A stretch of 64,000 bases of DNA from Lentibacillus daqui (GTDB taxonomy: Bacteria; Bacillota; Bacilli; Bacillales; Amphibacillaceae): contig NZ_CP114176.1 of assembly GCF_027186265.1 (NCBI RefSeq), forward strand, positions 1,922,001-1,986,000. The letters run 5' to 3'. Position 1 is the stretch's first letter. Every line of letters begins with the position of its first letter. Shown in pieces: positions 48,935-58,367 of the stretch. Position numbers and translations under genes: made by a program. The notes beneath the pieces were generated by a model. That model had not been told where the DNA came from. It saw nothing but the letters and a program-made list of their open reading frames with translations, and did no database searches.

Positions 48935-50494
48935 CTATTTTGCATATTCCACTGCCCTTGTTTCCCGTATCACGGTCACTTTAATGTGTCCCGGATAGTC
49001 AAGTTCACCCTCAATTTGTTTCCGGATCTCCCGGGCAATCCGTACCGACTCAATATCGTCAACTTCATCCGGTTTTACGATAATACGAATTTCTCTTCCC
49101 GCCTGGATAGCAAATGATTTTTCTACTCCAGTGAAGGATTCAGAAATCTCTTCCAGTTTTTCCAAACGTTTAATATAATTTTCGAGTGTCTCGCTTCGGG
49201 CGCCTGGACGTGCAGCAGATAGTGCATCGGCTGCCGCCACAAGTACAGCAATGATTGATGTCGGTTCTTCATCACCGTGATGGGAAGCAATGGAATTGAT
49301 CACCACGTCATGTTCTTTATACTTGATGGCCAGTTCTTTGCCAATTTCCACATGGCTGCCTTCTACTTCATGATCGATTGCTTTACCAATATCATGAAGT
49401 AATCCGGCCCGTCTTGCCAGTGTTTCATCTTCTCCTAGCTCAGCGGCTAACAGCCCAGTTAAATATGCCACTTCTGTGGAATGCTTTAACACATTTTGAC
49501 CATAACTTGTACGGTATTTTAGACGACCAAGTATTTTTACCAAATCCGGATGCAGGCCATGCACCCCGACCTCAAATGTTGTTTCCTCACCAACTTCTCG
49601 TATATATTCATCAACTTCGCGTCTGGCTTTGTCCACCATTTCTTCAATTCTGGCTGGATGGATTCTGCCATCCTGTACGAGTTTCTCCAATGCCATACGA
49701 GCGGTTTCTCTCCGAATTGGATCGAACCCTGATAAAATAACTGCTTCTGGAGTATCATCGATGATTAAATCGATCCCTGTCAATGTTTCTAACGTACGTA
49801 TATTTCGGCCTTCACGTCCGATGATACGGCCTTTCATTTCATCATTGGGAAGGTTTACAACAGATACAGTGGTTTCAGCAACGTGGTCTGCAGCACAACG
49901 TTGTAACGCAAGGGAAAGAATACTTTTTGCTTTTTTATCAGCTTCTTCTTTCGCACGATTTTCCGCTTCTTTTACCATTAAAGCTGTTTCGTGTGATACC
50001 TCTTGTTCAATCCGCTCTAAAATAACCTGCCTTGCCTGGTCGGTAGTGTATCCTGAAATGCGTTCAAGCTCCGTTTGCTGCTCATGAATCATAGCTTCCA
50101 CTTTGCTTTCCATTTCTTCAATTTGTTGTTGTTTTTCGGTAAGCGATTGTTCCTTCTTCTCTAACAAGAGTTCTCGCTTGTCCAGTGTTTCACTCTTTCT
50201 GTCCAGATTTTCTTCTTTTTGTGTCAGACGGTTTTCCTGCTTTTGTATTTCGTTTCTTCTTTCTCTTAACTCATCCTCTGTCTGCTGACGAAGTTTATGA
50301 TTTTCATCCTTCGCCTCAAGAAGTGCTTCTTTCTTGGCGGCATCCGCATTTCGGTGTGCTTCATCAACGATTTGATTAGCCAGATTTTCCGCACTGGAAA
50401 TTTTGGCTTCAGCAATCGATTTACGAATCCAATAACCAACAATACCAAAGATTAGGGCAAGCAAAATGGAGATGATAATGTAAGTGATGTCCAT
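48935..50494 (-). CDS. rny: Ribonuclease Y
   Basis: 519 aa membrane-bound endoribonuclease that initiates mRNA decay. N-terminal membrane helix (residues 3-22), long coiled coil (about 25-190), KH domain (MKGRIIGREGRNIRTLETLT), then the HD domain with catalytic HD in LLHDIGKAIDHE (about 365). AGGGGAGG precedes the ATG. Two bases of its regulatory complex (RicA) are encoded downstream in the same direction. Confidence 0.97.
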   Translation of the reverse strand: MDITYIIISILLALIFGIVGYWIRKSIAEAKISSAENLANQIVDEAHRNADAAKKEALLEAKDENHKLRQQTEDELRERRNEIQKQENRLTQKEENLDRKSETLDKRELLLEKKEQSLTEKQQQIEEMESKVEAMIHEQQTELERISGYTTDQARQVILERIEQEVSHETALMVKEAENRAKEEADKKAKSILSLALQRCAADHVAETTVSVVNLPNDEMKGRIIGREGRNIRTLETLTGIDLIIDDTPEAVILSGFDPIRRETARMALEKLVQDGRIHPARIEEMVDKARREVDEYIREVGEETTFEVGVHGLHPDLVKILGRLKYRTSYGQNVLKHSTEVAYLTGLLAAELGEDETLARRAGLLHDIGKAIDHEVEGSHVEIGKELAIKYKEHDVVINSIASHHGDEEPTSIIAVLVAAADALSAARPGARSETLENYIKRLEKLEEISESFTGVEKSFAIQAGREIRIIVKPDEVDDIESVRIAREIRKQIEGELDYPGHIKVTVIRETRAVEYAK

Positions 50495-50524
50495 AATTTC
50501 ACCTCCCCTTGCTATAAAGTTGTA

Positions 50525-50679
50525 CTAGAGGATGTTCAAAAATCCTGGTAAAAATAACGCTTCGAGATAGGGGAAACCTCGACTAAGTGCTGACGTCCTG
50601 TGGAAAATCGGAATTGCAACAGGGCGCCTGAGACGTTAGCCGGCCTCGACTTTTTTATCCTCTTTTTGAACACGCTCTA
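50525..50679. repeat. Dispersed GTTCAAAAA repeat, 155-bp copy
   Basis: Left end TAGAGGATGTTCAAAAA and right end TTTTTGAACACGCTCTA pair as inverted repeats (15 of 17 positions). The interior contains GGTAAAAATAAC near the left and GACTTTTTTATCC near the right. Sits in the rny-recA gap. Family as at 26622-26827. Confidence 0.75.
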
Positions 50680-50820
50680 CTATTCATTATTGTCGGCATG
50701 TACCATGTTCAATAAATAAATAACAGAAATTGTATAATATAAGATATAAAATTATACATACTAATTTTAAGCGTCATAACAGCCTATGTCAAGGAAACGT
50801 CACAATATATTTGGTATGGT

Positions 50821-50850
50821 AAAAATGGGGCTGCAAAAAACAAGCCCCTT
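50821..50850 (-). terminator. Terminator after recA
   Basis: GGGGCT/AGCCCC stem, 10-base loop, followed by ATTTTTA on the minus strand. Confidence 0.65.
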
Positions 50851-50918
50851 GCCACTAAAATGGACAAAGGACTTATTTGATCATACCTATATTCCCTCAA
50901 GCAAACTTTAGATTGACA

Positions 50919-51959
50919 TTAAACATCCAATGTGCCTTGCTCTTGTTCAGCATCAGCAGATTCTTCATCTATTTCGTCCAAATGATAGTGTTCCCGGATC
51001 GCATGATGAATCTCTGCAGCCATATCTTCGTTTTCGTTTAAAAATTGCTTGGCATTTTCTCGTCCCTGACCAAGACGTTCCTCATTATACGAATACCATG
51101 CACCACTCTTTTTGACGATATCCAAATCGGAACCAATATCTAGGATTTCACCTTCTTTGGAAATTCCTTCGCCATACATGATATCTACTTCCGCCTGTTT
51201 AAACGGTGGTGCCACCTTATTTTTAACTACTTTGATTCTGGCTTTATTACCTACCATATCATTACCTTGCTTCAGCGTTTCGGCACGGCGGACTTCCAAT
51301 CGTACAGATGAATAAAACTTTAATGCGCGGCCACCGGGAGTTGTCTCCGGATTACCGAACATCACGCCAACTTTTTCGCGTATTTGGTTAATAAAGATTG
51401 CTGTTGATTTTGACTTATTAATTGCACCGGATAACTTTCTCAGTGCTTGTGACATAAGCCGTGCCTGCAAACCAACATGGGAATCTCCCATTTCGCCTTC
51501 GATTTCAGCTTTCGGAACTAAAGCGGCAACCGAATCTATTACAAGTATGTCTACTGCACCACTTCTTACCAGTGCTTCGGCAATCTCCAGCGCCTGTTCA
51601 CCAGTGTCTGGCTGGGATAGCAGCAGCTCATCAATGTCAACGCCTAAGGCACGGGCATAGGTAGGATCGAGTGCATGTTCCGCGTCTATAAACGCTGCTT
51701 GTCCGCCTTTTTTCTGTGCCTCAGCGATTGCATGAAGTGCTACAGTTGTCTTCCCTGATGATTCCGGCCCGTAAATTTCGACTACCCGTCCACGTGGGTA
51801 ACCGCCAATCCCTAATGCTACGTCCAATGCAAGTGAACCGCTTGGAATGGTTTCAATCTTTCGTATCGGTTCTTCACCCAGCTTCATAATCGAGCCTTTT
51901 CCAAATTGCTTTTCGATTTGACGTAATGCCATATCTAAAGCTTGTTTTCTATCGCTCAA
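50919..51959 (-). CDS. recA: Recombinase RecA
   Basis: 346 aa. Strand-exchange protein of homologous recombination and co-protease for LexA. Walker A GPESSGKTT (about 66), the catalytic Glu in AFIDAEHALD, loop L2 (GNPETTPGGRALKFY), and a C-terminal acidic tail. The start is TTG (51957-51959) with GGGGAGG upstream. A LexA box stands just beyond the -35, so it is SOS-induced. Between rny and cinA as in B. subtilis. Confidence 0.98.
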   Translation of the reverse strand: MSDRKQALDMALRQIEKQFGKGSIMKLGEEPIRKIETIPSGSLALDVALGIGGYPRGRVVEIYGPESSGKTTVALHAIAEAQKKGGQAAFIDAEHALDPTYARALGVDIDELLLSQPDTGEQALEIAEALVRSGAVDILVIDSVAALVPKAEIEGEMGDSHVGLQARLMSQALRKLSGAINKSKSTAIFINQIREKVGVMFGNPETTPGGRALKFYSSVRLEVRRAETLKQGNDMVGNKARIKVVKNKVAPPFKQAEVDIMYGEGISKEGEILDIGSDLDIVKKSGAWYSYNEERLGQGRENAKQFLNENEDMAAEIHHAIREHYHLDEIDEESADAEQEQGTLDV

Positions 51960-51992
51960 TGGTCGTACCTCCCCTTAAAATCAACTATATCT

Positions 51993-52044
51993 ATCATAAC
52001 TTGTTTTTCGGGTTTTGCCAACAAAAAAGTCGAATAAACGTTCT
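51993..52044 (-). promoter_or_regulatory. recA promoter with LexA box
   Basis: Minus-strand -35 TTGGCA (52016-52021), 17-base spacer, -10 TATGAT (51993-51998). CGAATAAACGTTCT at 52031-52044 resembles the B. subtilis recA box CGAATATGCGTTCG. The box is part of the left arm and loop of the cinA terminator hairpin (52023-52065). Confidence 0.7.
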
Positions 52045-52065
52045 TGTGTTTTATCCGACTTTTTT
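52023..52065. terminator. Terminator after cinA
   Basis: AAAAAAGTCGAATAAA/TTTATCCGACTTTTT stem with an 11-base loop. T-rich on both strands, so possibly bidirectional. It overlaps the recA LexA box. Confidence 0.75.
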
Positions 52066-52139
52066 GCACGAAAAACATATTTTAATGTAACAGTTGGCTT
52101 AAAAATAAGATTTTCACCCTATCTAATGCCTTCATTTTA

Positions 52140-53387
52140 CTATTTTAGATAGTGAAAAAGAAGTTCATAGCCTTTGATAACTGATTTTTTTCTTACTGCT
52201 TGACGATTACCAGCAAAAGTGTATTTTTTTACCTGTCGATATCCATCACGGTTAATCAATGCAATATAAACGGTACCAGCCTCTTTCCCTTCAATTGTAT
52301 CGGGTCCGGCAACCCCGGTGAAACTGATACCAACCGTTGCATCCAATTGATTGCTGGCATTCAAAGCCATTTCCAAGGCACATTCCTCACTGACTGTCCC
52401 TTTTTCCTGAATGGTATGATGAGAAACGTGCAATACTTTTTCTTTCACTTGCGTATCATAACAGACGATACCACCGGCAAAAGCGGCAGATGCCCCTTCT
52501 ACTGCAACAAGCTGGTCAGAAAATTTGCCGCCAGTCAAGCTTTCGGCTGCTGCCAGTGTCCATCCTTTTTGCTTAAGCCGTTGAAACACATTACCTTCCA
52601 ATGTGTCGTCATCCACACCATAACAATACGTACCAACTTTTTGCATGATCTGTTTTTTGGTTTCTTCGATTAAACGTGCTGCCGATTTAGTTGTGTCTGC
52701 TTTAGCTGTAATCCTTATGGAAACACCGGGGTCTTGGGCTAACGGCGCAATGGTTGGATTTGTCTGCTGTTCAATAATTGTTTTTAGCTCATGCTCCAAC
52801 TGAGATTCACCAATCCCGATAAACCGCAGCATAATGGATTGAATAACCGTACGTTCTCCTGTCTGCTTTAAAATAGCCGGGAGCACATGATCCGTTATCA
52901 TAGGTTTCATTTCCCTTGGGACACCTGGTGTGAATACCCACATCTTGCCTTCATGGGAAACGATCATTCCTGGTGCCATCCCGACACGATTTGGAATCAC
53001 TTCCGCTCCGGCAAAAACGCGTGCCTGTTTTGTATTATTCGGTGTCATACTGCTATGTTGTTTTTGAAAAAAAGCGGTAATCTTATCCATTGATGGTTTA
53101 TGTTCCACCATTTCCAAATGTGTCAGGCTTTGAAATGCTTCTCTTGTTAAATCATCATCTGTTGGCCCCAAACCGCCCGTCACAATGATGACATCCGAGC
53201 GGCTTTGTGCCTGGGCAAATTGCGCCCGTACACGGTCAAGATTATCACCAACAACCGAATGATGATAAATATCCATTCCCGCCAGTGCCAACTGCTGGGA
53301 AATCCATTGTGCATTTGTATTGGCAATCTGACCAAGTAATAATTCTGTTCCAACTGCAATAATTTCTGATTTGATCTGTTTACTCAT
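52140..53387 (-). CDS. cinA: CinA family protein (competence/damage-inducible)
   Basis: About 415 aa. N-terminal MoCF-like domain (IKSEIIAVGTELLLGQIANT; VTGGLGPTDDDLTREA) and C-terminal CinA domain (LAAAESLTGGKFSDQL; GISFTGVAGPD), linked in other bacteria to nicotinamide mononucleotide deamidase activity. ATG 53387 overlaps the pgsA stop (ATGA), showing translational coupling. The longer frame to 53411 is less likely. GAGGGA precedes the start. Confidence 0.93.
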   Translation of the reverse strand: MSKQIKSEIIAVGTELLLGQIANTNAQWISQQLALAGMDIYHHSVVGDNLDRVRAQFAQAQSRSDVIIVTGGLGPTDDDLTREAFQSLTHLEMVEHKPSMDKITAFFQKQHSSMTPNNTKQARVFAGAEVIPNRVGMAPGMIVSHEGKMWVFTPGVPREMKPMITDHVLPAILKQTGERTVIQSIMLRFIGIGESQLEHELKTIIEQQTNPTIAPLAQDPGVSIRITAKADTTKSAARLIEETKKQIMQKVGTYCYGVDDDTLEGNVFQRLKQKGWTLAAAESLTGGKFSDQLVAVEGASAAFAGGIVCYDTQVKEKVLHVSHHTIQEKGTVSEECALEMALNASNQLDATVGISFTGVAGPDTIEGKEAGTVYIALINRDGYRQVKKYTFAGNRQAVRKKSVIKGYELLFHYLK

Positions 53388-53962
53388 TTCGAATCCCTCA
53401 TTACATTCCAATTTTTAGCAAAATAATCATATCCTGAAAGAATCGTAAAGAATAATGCTACATATAACATCACCATATCAAATGGGAAGTTGACAAATGC
53501 AAATGGGAAATTATGCAGGAGCAATAGAATAATGGCCACAAGTTGGGTAACTGTTTTTAATTTACCAAGCTTACTTGCCGCAAGCACAATCCCTTCGCCT
53601 GCTGCCACCAGTCGTAATCCCGTTACCGCAAACTCCCTGCTGATAATAATAATGACCACCCATGCAGGGGCAAGATCCATTTCCACCAATAAAATAAGTG
53701 CTGCCGATACCAACAATTTATCCGCTAATGGATCAAGAAACTTTCCTAAATTAGTAACCAAATGATGCTTCCTTGCATAATTTCCATCAATCCAGTCAGT
53801 TGTCGATGCAACAATAAATAACAATGCCGCAACAAAATCCACAACCGGTAAAACCGTCTCACCCATTTGCCATTCACCCCAATGGAATGGGACACTAAGC
53901 AAGATGATAAAAATCGGAATCAGACAAATCCGGGAAAGGGTAATTCGATTGGGTATATTCAT
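53384..53962 (-). CDS. pgsA: CDP-diacylglycerol-glycerol-3-phosphate 3-phosphatidyltransferase
   Basis: 192 aa. Makes phosphatidylglycerophosphate, precursor of phosphatidylglycerol, at the membrane. The CDP-alcohol phosphotransferase motif D-G-x2-A-R-x8-G-x3-D-x3-D is intact (WIDGNYARKHHLVTNLGKFLD). Four to six membrane helices. AGGAGGC precedes the ATG. Couples to cinA by a four-base overlap. Confidence 0.95.
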   Translation of the reverse strand: MNIPNRITLSRICLIPIFIILLSVPFHWGEWQMGETVLPVVDFVAALLFIVASTTDWIDGNYARKHHLVTNLGKFLDPLADKLLVSAALILLVEMDLAPAWVVIIIISREFAVTGLRLVAAGEGIVLAASKLGKLKTVTQLVAIILLLLHNFPFAFVNFPFDMVMLYVALFFTILSGYDYFAKNWNVMRDSK

Positions 53963-54053
53963 GATTATGTTCGCCTCCTATGTATGAATCGACCGTTGCT
54001 TGTAAAGACCCTTCCGCTTTGATTGAAGGGAAGGGTTAACAAATCACGGGATG

Positions 54054-54092
54054 GATGCGGTCTTTAGTTCGATACGTATCATAGACCGCATC
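54054..54092 (-). terminator. Strong hairpin downstream of the RodZ-like gene
   Basis: GATGCGGTCT/AGACCGCATC stem with an inner GATAC/GTATC palindrome, just past the stop at 54098. No T-run follows, so it may be a processing or stability element instead of a terminator. Confidence 0.45.
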
Positions 54093-54097
54093 TCCAA

Positions 54098-54997
54098 TTA
54101 TTCCGAATCCGGGTTTAAATCAATCCATATTTTTTGATGGACATATTGCTCCGGATCAACCGGATATTCCAATTCTGTGCCATTTACAGTAATTGTAAGC
54201 GCAGGCGCATTGCCAACATTCAAGTGGATCCGGCCATCATCTGAGACATCAAATTCCTGTGGTGAATTGTCCGCTGACAGTTCTTGTTCAAAATATGATT
54301 CCCCATCACTATTTTGCACACCCAAATAGGTCGCCTCATCCGCTTTCAACTGTATTTTGACTTTGTCGTCCGCGTTTTCCAGTTTCATAGTCGATTCAGG
54401 GCTTGCACCTGTCCCTTTTTCCACTACGGTCAGCTTCGGCTCATCAGTATCGCTTTTTTCCTTCTTGTCGGCATTATCTTGATCTTCATCGGAATCATCG
54501 TCCGCATCATCTGTTTCTTTGTTTCCCTCGTCATTGTCATCGGAATTGAAGGTTATTTCATTATCGTCCGGACTATCAACTGGTTCACCGCTGCCCCCTG
54601 CAGTTGCTTCTTTATAAAAATACCAGGCTGCAAACACAATACCTACGACTAATACAATAACAATAATCGTTGGTAAAAAGGATAAAAATGTTGGACTTTT
54701 TGTTGCTGCGTTTTCTCTTCTTGAACGTTGAATCCGCGTATACTGTACGTTGTCATCTTCCTCCGTTTGCGGAATCTCCTCTTGAAATTCATCTAATAGT
54801 TCATTGGGATCCAACCCCACAGCGGCAGCATATTCTTTGATAAATGCCCGTGCATAAAATTTACCTGGAAGTATATCAAATTTCCCTTCCTCAATGGCCG
54901 TTAAATACCGCTTTTGGATCTTCGTTGTTTCTTGTATACTTTCCAATGATAAATTCTTCCCGATTCTCGCCTCTCTTAATCTTTCGCCTATTTCCAT
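54098..54997 (-). CDS. ymfM: RodZ-like helix-turn-helix membrane protein (YmfM)
   Basis: About 299 aa. N-terminal Xre/HTH_25 domain (IGERLREARIGKNLSLESIQ, residues 2-70), one membrane helix (about 106-127), a highly acidic D/E/N linker, and a C-terminal extracytoplasmic DUF4115 domain. RodZ proteins connect MreB with the cell-wall elongation machinery. ATG 54997 is chosen by homology; an in-frame ATG four codons earlier has no ribosome site. Neighbours ymfK and pgsA are as in B. subtilis. Confidence 0.88.
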   Translation of the reverse strand: MEIGERLREARIGKNLSLESIQETTKIQKRYLTAIEEGKFDILPGKFYARAFIKEYAAAVGLDPNELLDEFQEEIPQTEEDDNVQYTRIQRSRRENAATKSPTFLSFLPTIIVIVLVVGIVFAAWYFYKEATAGGSGEPVDSPDDNEITFNSDDNDEGNKETDDADDDSDEDQDNADKKEKSDTDEPKLTVVEKGTGASPESTMKLENADDKVKIQLKADEATYLGVQNSDGESYFEQELSADNSPQEFDVSDDGRIHLNVGNAPALTITVNGTELEYPVDPEQYVHQKIWIDLNPDSE

Positions 54998-55014
54998 ACA
55001 TAACACCATCCATT

Positions 55015-55806
55015 TTAAAAATCAAACATAGAAAAACCATTCCCCTGACCAAATTGCTTATTTTCCACCGGGTCATATGTAATTTCCTCATCATGATTGC
55101 TGCGCAGTTCAATGATGTAATCAAAATCATCAAGTTCATATTCAGTCGATTGAATAAAAATATCTGGATGTTCCACAACCTTGACAGCGGGGATCCGCAT
55201 AATTTCCCGGATTAATTGCCAGTGTTTTTCATTGGCTCTTCTCGTTGAAACAATACCATCAATAATATATAAATGATCACTGCCATATTCATCTTGGATT
55301 AATTGATTCCGGATGGTTTGCTTAAGTAATGTACTTGAAACAAATAACCAGCGTTTATTCGCACAAACGCTTGCCGCAACTACTGACTCAGTCTTTCCAA
55401 CACGTGGCATTCCCCGGATTCCAATTAATTTATGGCCTTCTTTTTTATATAATTCAGCCATAAAATCGACCAATAAGCCTAATTCATTTCGAACAAATCG
55501 AAATGTTTTACGGTCATCGATATCACTGTGAATATATCGGCCATGTCTTACCGCCAACTTATCACGTAACTTAGGTTTCCTCAATTTCGTTAAATTTATG
55601 GTATCCATTGTTTGTAAAATTGTTTTTAAACGGGTTATTTCTTCATCACTTTCTGATAGAAGCAGCATTCCGCGCCGGGAATTTTCCACACCATTTATCG
55701 AGACAATGTTAATCGATAGCATTCCCAATAAAGAGGAGATGTCTCCCAATAATCCAGGGCGGTTGTCTTGAATTTCATACTCAAAATACCATTCTTTTTT
55801 TTCCAT
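55015..55806 (-). CDS. ymfK: DUF3388 family protein (YmfK)
   Basis: About 263 aa. N-terminal ACT-like region (EIQDNRPGLLGDISSLLGML, residues 10-80) and a C-terminal domain with a P-loop-like sequence GIRGMPRVGKTES (about 140), suggesting nucleotide binding. Function unknown. ATG 55806 follows AAAGGAG; the frame reaches 55839. Ends 17 bases before ymfM. Confidence 0.87.
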   Translation of the reverse strand: MEKKEWYFEYEIQDNRPGLLGDISSLLGMLSINIVSINGVENSRRGMLLLSESDEEITRLKTILQTMDTINLTKLRKPKLRDKLAVRHGRYIHSDIDDRKTFRFVRNELGLLVDFMAELYKKEGHKLIGIRGMPRVGKTESVVAASVCANKRWLFVSSTLLKQTIRNQLIQDEYGSDHLYIIDGIVSTRRANEKHWQLIREIMRIPAVKVVEHPDIFIQSTEYELDDFDYIIELRSNHDEEITYDPVENKQFGQGNGFSMFDF

Positions 55807-56011
55807 AGTCTGCTCCTTTGTTACAAAACTGTAAAGCACATTCTACTCTATAATAAATGATTTTTCGCCATCTGAAAAGCAAATTATATAAGATTCATAG
55901 ATAATTTAGAGGGTTGCTCTTTCCCAGTTGGCTAACGTTGACTCACCTGTATCCTGCAGACGGAAAAAAGAAGCTGAATGACTATTCCTCCAGCTTCTTT
56001 TCATGAAACAT

Positions 56012-56272
56012 TTAATGTGAATTTCCTTGTTGTTCAACAAGCTTAACCATTGAGCTGGCAATCGCATGTTGCTCATCTTCGGAAGCGGCGTTCCATAATT
56101 CATGTAATACTGCTTCTTCATCATTTTTAGCATCTACGTGATCCGCAAGATAGTCGCCTACTTCATACGCTAAATTATCAATGGTTTCCTGACTCATGCC
56201 ATTTTGTTTGGCCTGTTGCAAACGATTCGCTAAAAAGTCTTTCCAATTGTCGAAGTTGTTTAAAACGGACAT
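56012..56272 (-). CDS. ymfJ: DUF3243 family protein (YmfJ)
   Basis: About 86 aa, all-helical acidic protein (SVLNNFDNWKDFLANRLQQA ... SEDEQHAIASSMVKLVEQ). Family function unknown. ATG 56272 with AAAGGAGGG upstream is used; the frame extends to 56296 over the ribosome site itself. Same position as in B. subtilis. Confidence 0.88.
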   Translation of the reverse strand: MSVLNNFDNWKDFLANRLQQAKQNGMSQETIDNLAYEVGDYLADHVDAKNDEEAVLHELWNAASEDEQHAIASSMVKLVEQQGNSH

Positions 56273-56357
56273 TGGTCCAGCCCTCCTTTTTTTCATATTT
56301 AGTATTTAGCATCATCTTTAGTCTATACATGAAAAAAATAAAGAAATGCTGAAAAGC

Positions 56358-57074
56358 TTACCACCCGCCATTTACTTCGATAATTTCTCCCTGAATATAG
56401 GCTGACTTCTCATCAAGCAAAAAACGGACAACATTGGCGATCTCCTCGGGTTTACCTGCCCGGTTAATGGGGATTTGTTCCACAACAGCTTCTTTTTCTT
56501 GTTCGGTCAGGGAATTATTCATTTTGGTATCAATAAATCCCGGACTAACAGCATTGACCGAAACACCACTGATGGCAACTTCTTTGGCTAATGCTTTTAC
56601 AAAACTGTTTTGGGCACCCTTAACTGATGAATACATTACCTCATTACTTGCTCCTGTGCGCCCCCAAATAGACGTAATAAAAATGATCGATCCTGCATGT
56701 CTGGCAATCATTTTTGGTAATATGGATTTCGTTATCAGCCATGGTGCCTTTACATGCAAATGCAGCATGTCATCCATCTCAGCAGAACTTGCTTGCTGGA
56801 ACAATCCATAATAAGCGGTACCACTGGCAAAAATAAGTGCATCAACCGGAAACACCAAATGATCCAAAAGTGTTGTTAGTCCATCAGTGGTGGTAAGATC
56901 CGCCTGTACCTCCAGCAATATCTTTTCTGGCAAGACATGATTCCGTAAATGTTCGATTGCCTGTTTATTCTGATTGTAATGGAGCATTAGCTGGCAGCCA
57001 TCGTCGGCAAGGGTTGTTGCAATCGCCCTCCCGATGGCACCACTCGCTCCGATAATGAGCACATTTTTTTCCAT
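56358..57074 (-). CDS. ymfI: SDR oxidoreductase YmfI (EF-P 5-aminopentanone reductase)
   Basis: 238 aa short-chain dehydrogenase. NAD(P) motif GASGAIGRAIA (about 8), active-site Ser in IIFITSIWG, and the Tyr-x3-Lys motif YSSVKGA (about 150). In B. subtilis YmfI reduces the aminopentanone group on the EF-P lysine. The assignment here rests on position and family. Ten bases after ymfH. Confidence 0.86.
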   Translation of the reverse strand: MEKNVLIIGASGAIGRAIATTLADDGCQLMLHYNQNKQAIEHLRNHVLPEKILLEVQADLTTTDGLTTLLDHLVFPVDALIFASGTAYYGLFQQASSAEMDDMLHLHVKAPWLITKSILPKMIARHAGSIIFITSIWGRTGASNEVMYSSVKGAQNSFVKALAKEVAISGVSVNAVSPGFIDTKMNNSLTEQEKEAVVEQIPINRAGKPEEIANVVRFLLDEKSAYIQGEIIEVNGGW

Positions 57075-57083
57075 AATAGTTTC

Positions 57084-58367
57084 CTATGCTCCTGCAATGT
57101 TGCATACGGTTAACTGTTCTTGATGAATCCAATTTTGAATAAACTGGTTAACCTCATCCAATGTAAACGATTGGATCGTTGGAATGAGGTCAAATAAATC
57201 AGCTCCGACTGTATGGTAATGGATAAATTTATTGGCAACATACTCTAACGAATTCATGCCACGCAATAATTGACCAATTTTTTTCTTTTTCATTCGAGTG
57301 AATTCTTCCTCTGTTAAATTCATGTCATTGGTGCTGATTAACAGCTGTTTCACTGTTTCGGCAAATCGTTTTGGATCGTGTGTATTACTGCCAATCAAAG
57401 AATAACCAAAATTTTTCTCCAGGCTGGTTTCATAAAAGAAGCTGGAATCGATCAACTTTTCTTCATACAGCTTTTGATAAAATGGGCCGCCTGTTGAAAA
57501 GAAATGATCCAAAATCATGCCTTGCAACAGATCTTTTTTTAAAAATGCATCGCCGTTTAATTCGGTTGCGGATTCTTTTATACCAATGGTGCATTTGGGG
57601 ACGGAAACTGGCATGGTTATGGTATGTTCAGCTGTTGCGACTTCCCGGGGTTCTGCTGGATAATTACGCTCGATTTCATCCATTTTTTGAAAATCCTTTT
57701 GTGCCTGATTTTGTTTAATTAATTGCATCATTTTCTCTGGATCAAAATTACCCGCGATAAACAGAGTCATATTCTCAGGATGATAAAATGTGTTATAACA
57801 TGTATACAAATCATCTTTGGTAATCGCACTAATGGACTCGACTGTACCGGCAATATCGATTTTCACGGCATGTTTTTGAAACATCCCTTTTATTGCACCC
57901 ATAAATGCCTGCCAATCCGGCTGATCATCATACATTTTAATTTCCTGACCAATAATCCCCTTTTCTTTCTCCACCGACTGTTCGGAAAAATAAGGATCCT
58001 GCACAAAATTAAGCAATGTCTCTACATTTGTTTCCACATTTGTAGTAGCGGTAAACAAATACGCCGTTTTCGTAAATGATGTATAGGCATTGGCTGAAGC
58101 CCCTTGTTTACCAAAATCAGCAAACACGTCACGATCTTTTTTTTCAAACATTTTATGTTCCAGAAAATGCGCAACCCCTTCTGGAACTGTGATTTCTTCA
58201 TCTTGCTGAATCGGGACAAAGGTCTGATCAATTGACCCATAGTTGGTTGAAAAAATGGCATATGTTTTGGCCATCTCCGGCTTTGGTAACAAAAATACGG
58301 TTAACCCGTTATCAAGTTTTTCTGAATATAAGGTTTCCTTAATATCTTGATAGGTTTGTTTATTCAT
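57084..58367 (-). CDS. ymfH: M16 family zinc metalloprotease YmfH
   Basis: About 427 aa. Zinc-binding HxxEH is present as HFLEHKMFE (about 70) with the downstream Glu. It pairs with YmfF as an active/inactive heterodimer in this family. Start ATG 58367 with GGGGGG upstream; it overlaps the ymfF stop by eight bases. Substrate unknown; related AlbF/PqqF proteins process peptides. Confidence 0.9.
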   Translation of the reverse strand: MNKQTYQDIKETLYSEKLDNGLTVFLLPKPEMAKTYAIFSTNYGSIDQTFVPIQQDEEITVPEGVAHFLEHKMFEKKDRDVFADFGKQGASANAYTSFTKTAYLFTATTNVETNVETLLNFVQDPYFSEQSVEKEKGIIGQEIKMYDDQPDWQAFMGAIKGMFQKHAVKIDIAGTVESISAITKDDLYTCYNTFYHPENMTLFIAGNFDPEKMMQLIKQNQAQKDFQKMDEIERNYPAEPREVATAEHTITMPVSVPKCTIGIKESATELNGDAFLKKDLLQGMILDHFFSTGGPFYQKLYEEKLIDSSFFYETSLEKNFGYSLIGSNTHDPKRFAETVKQLLISTNDMNLTEEEFTRMKKKKIGQLLRGMNSLEYVANKFIHYHTVGADLFDLIPTIQSFTLDEVNQFIQNWIHQEQLTVCNIAGA

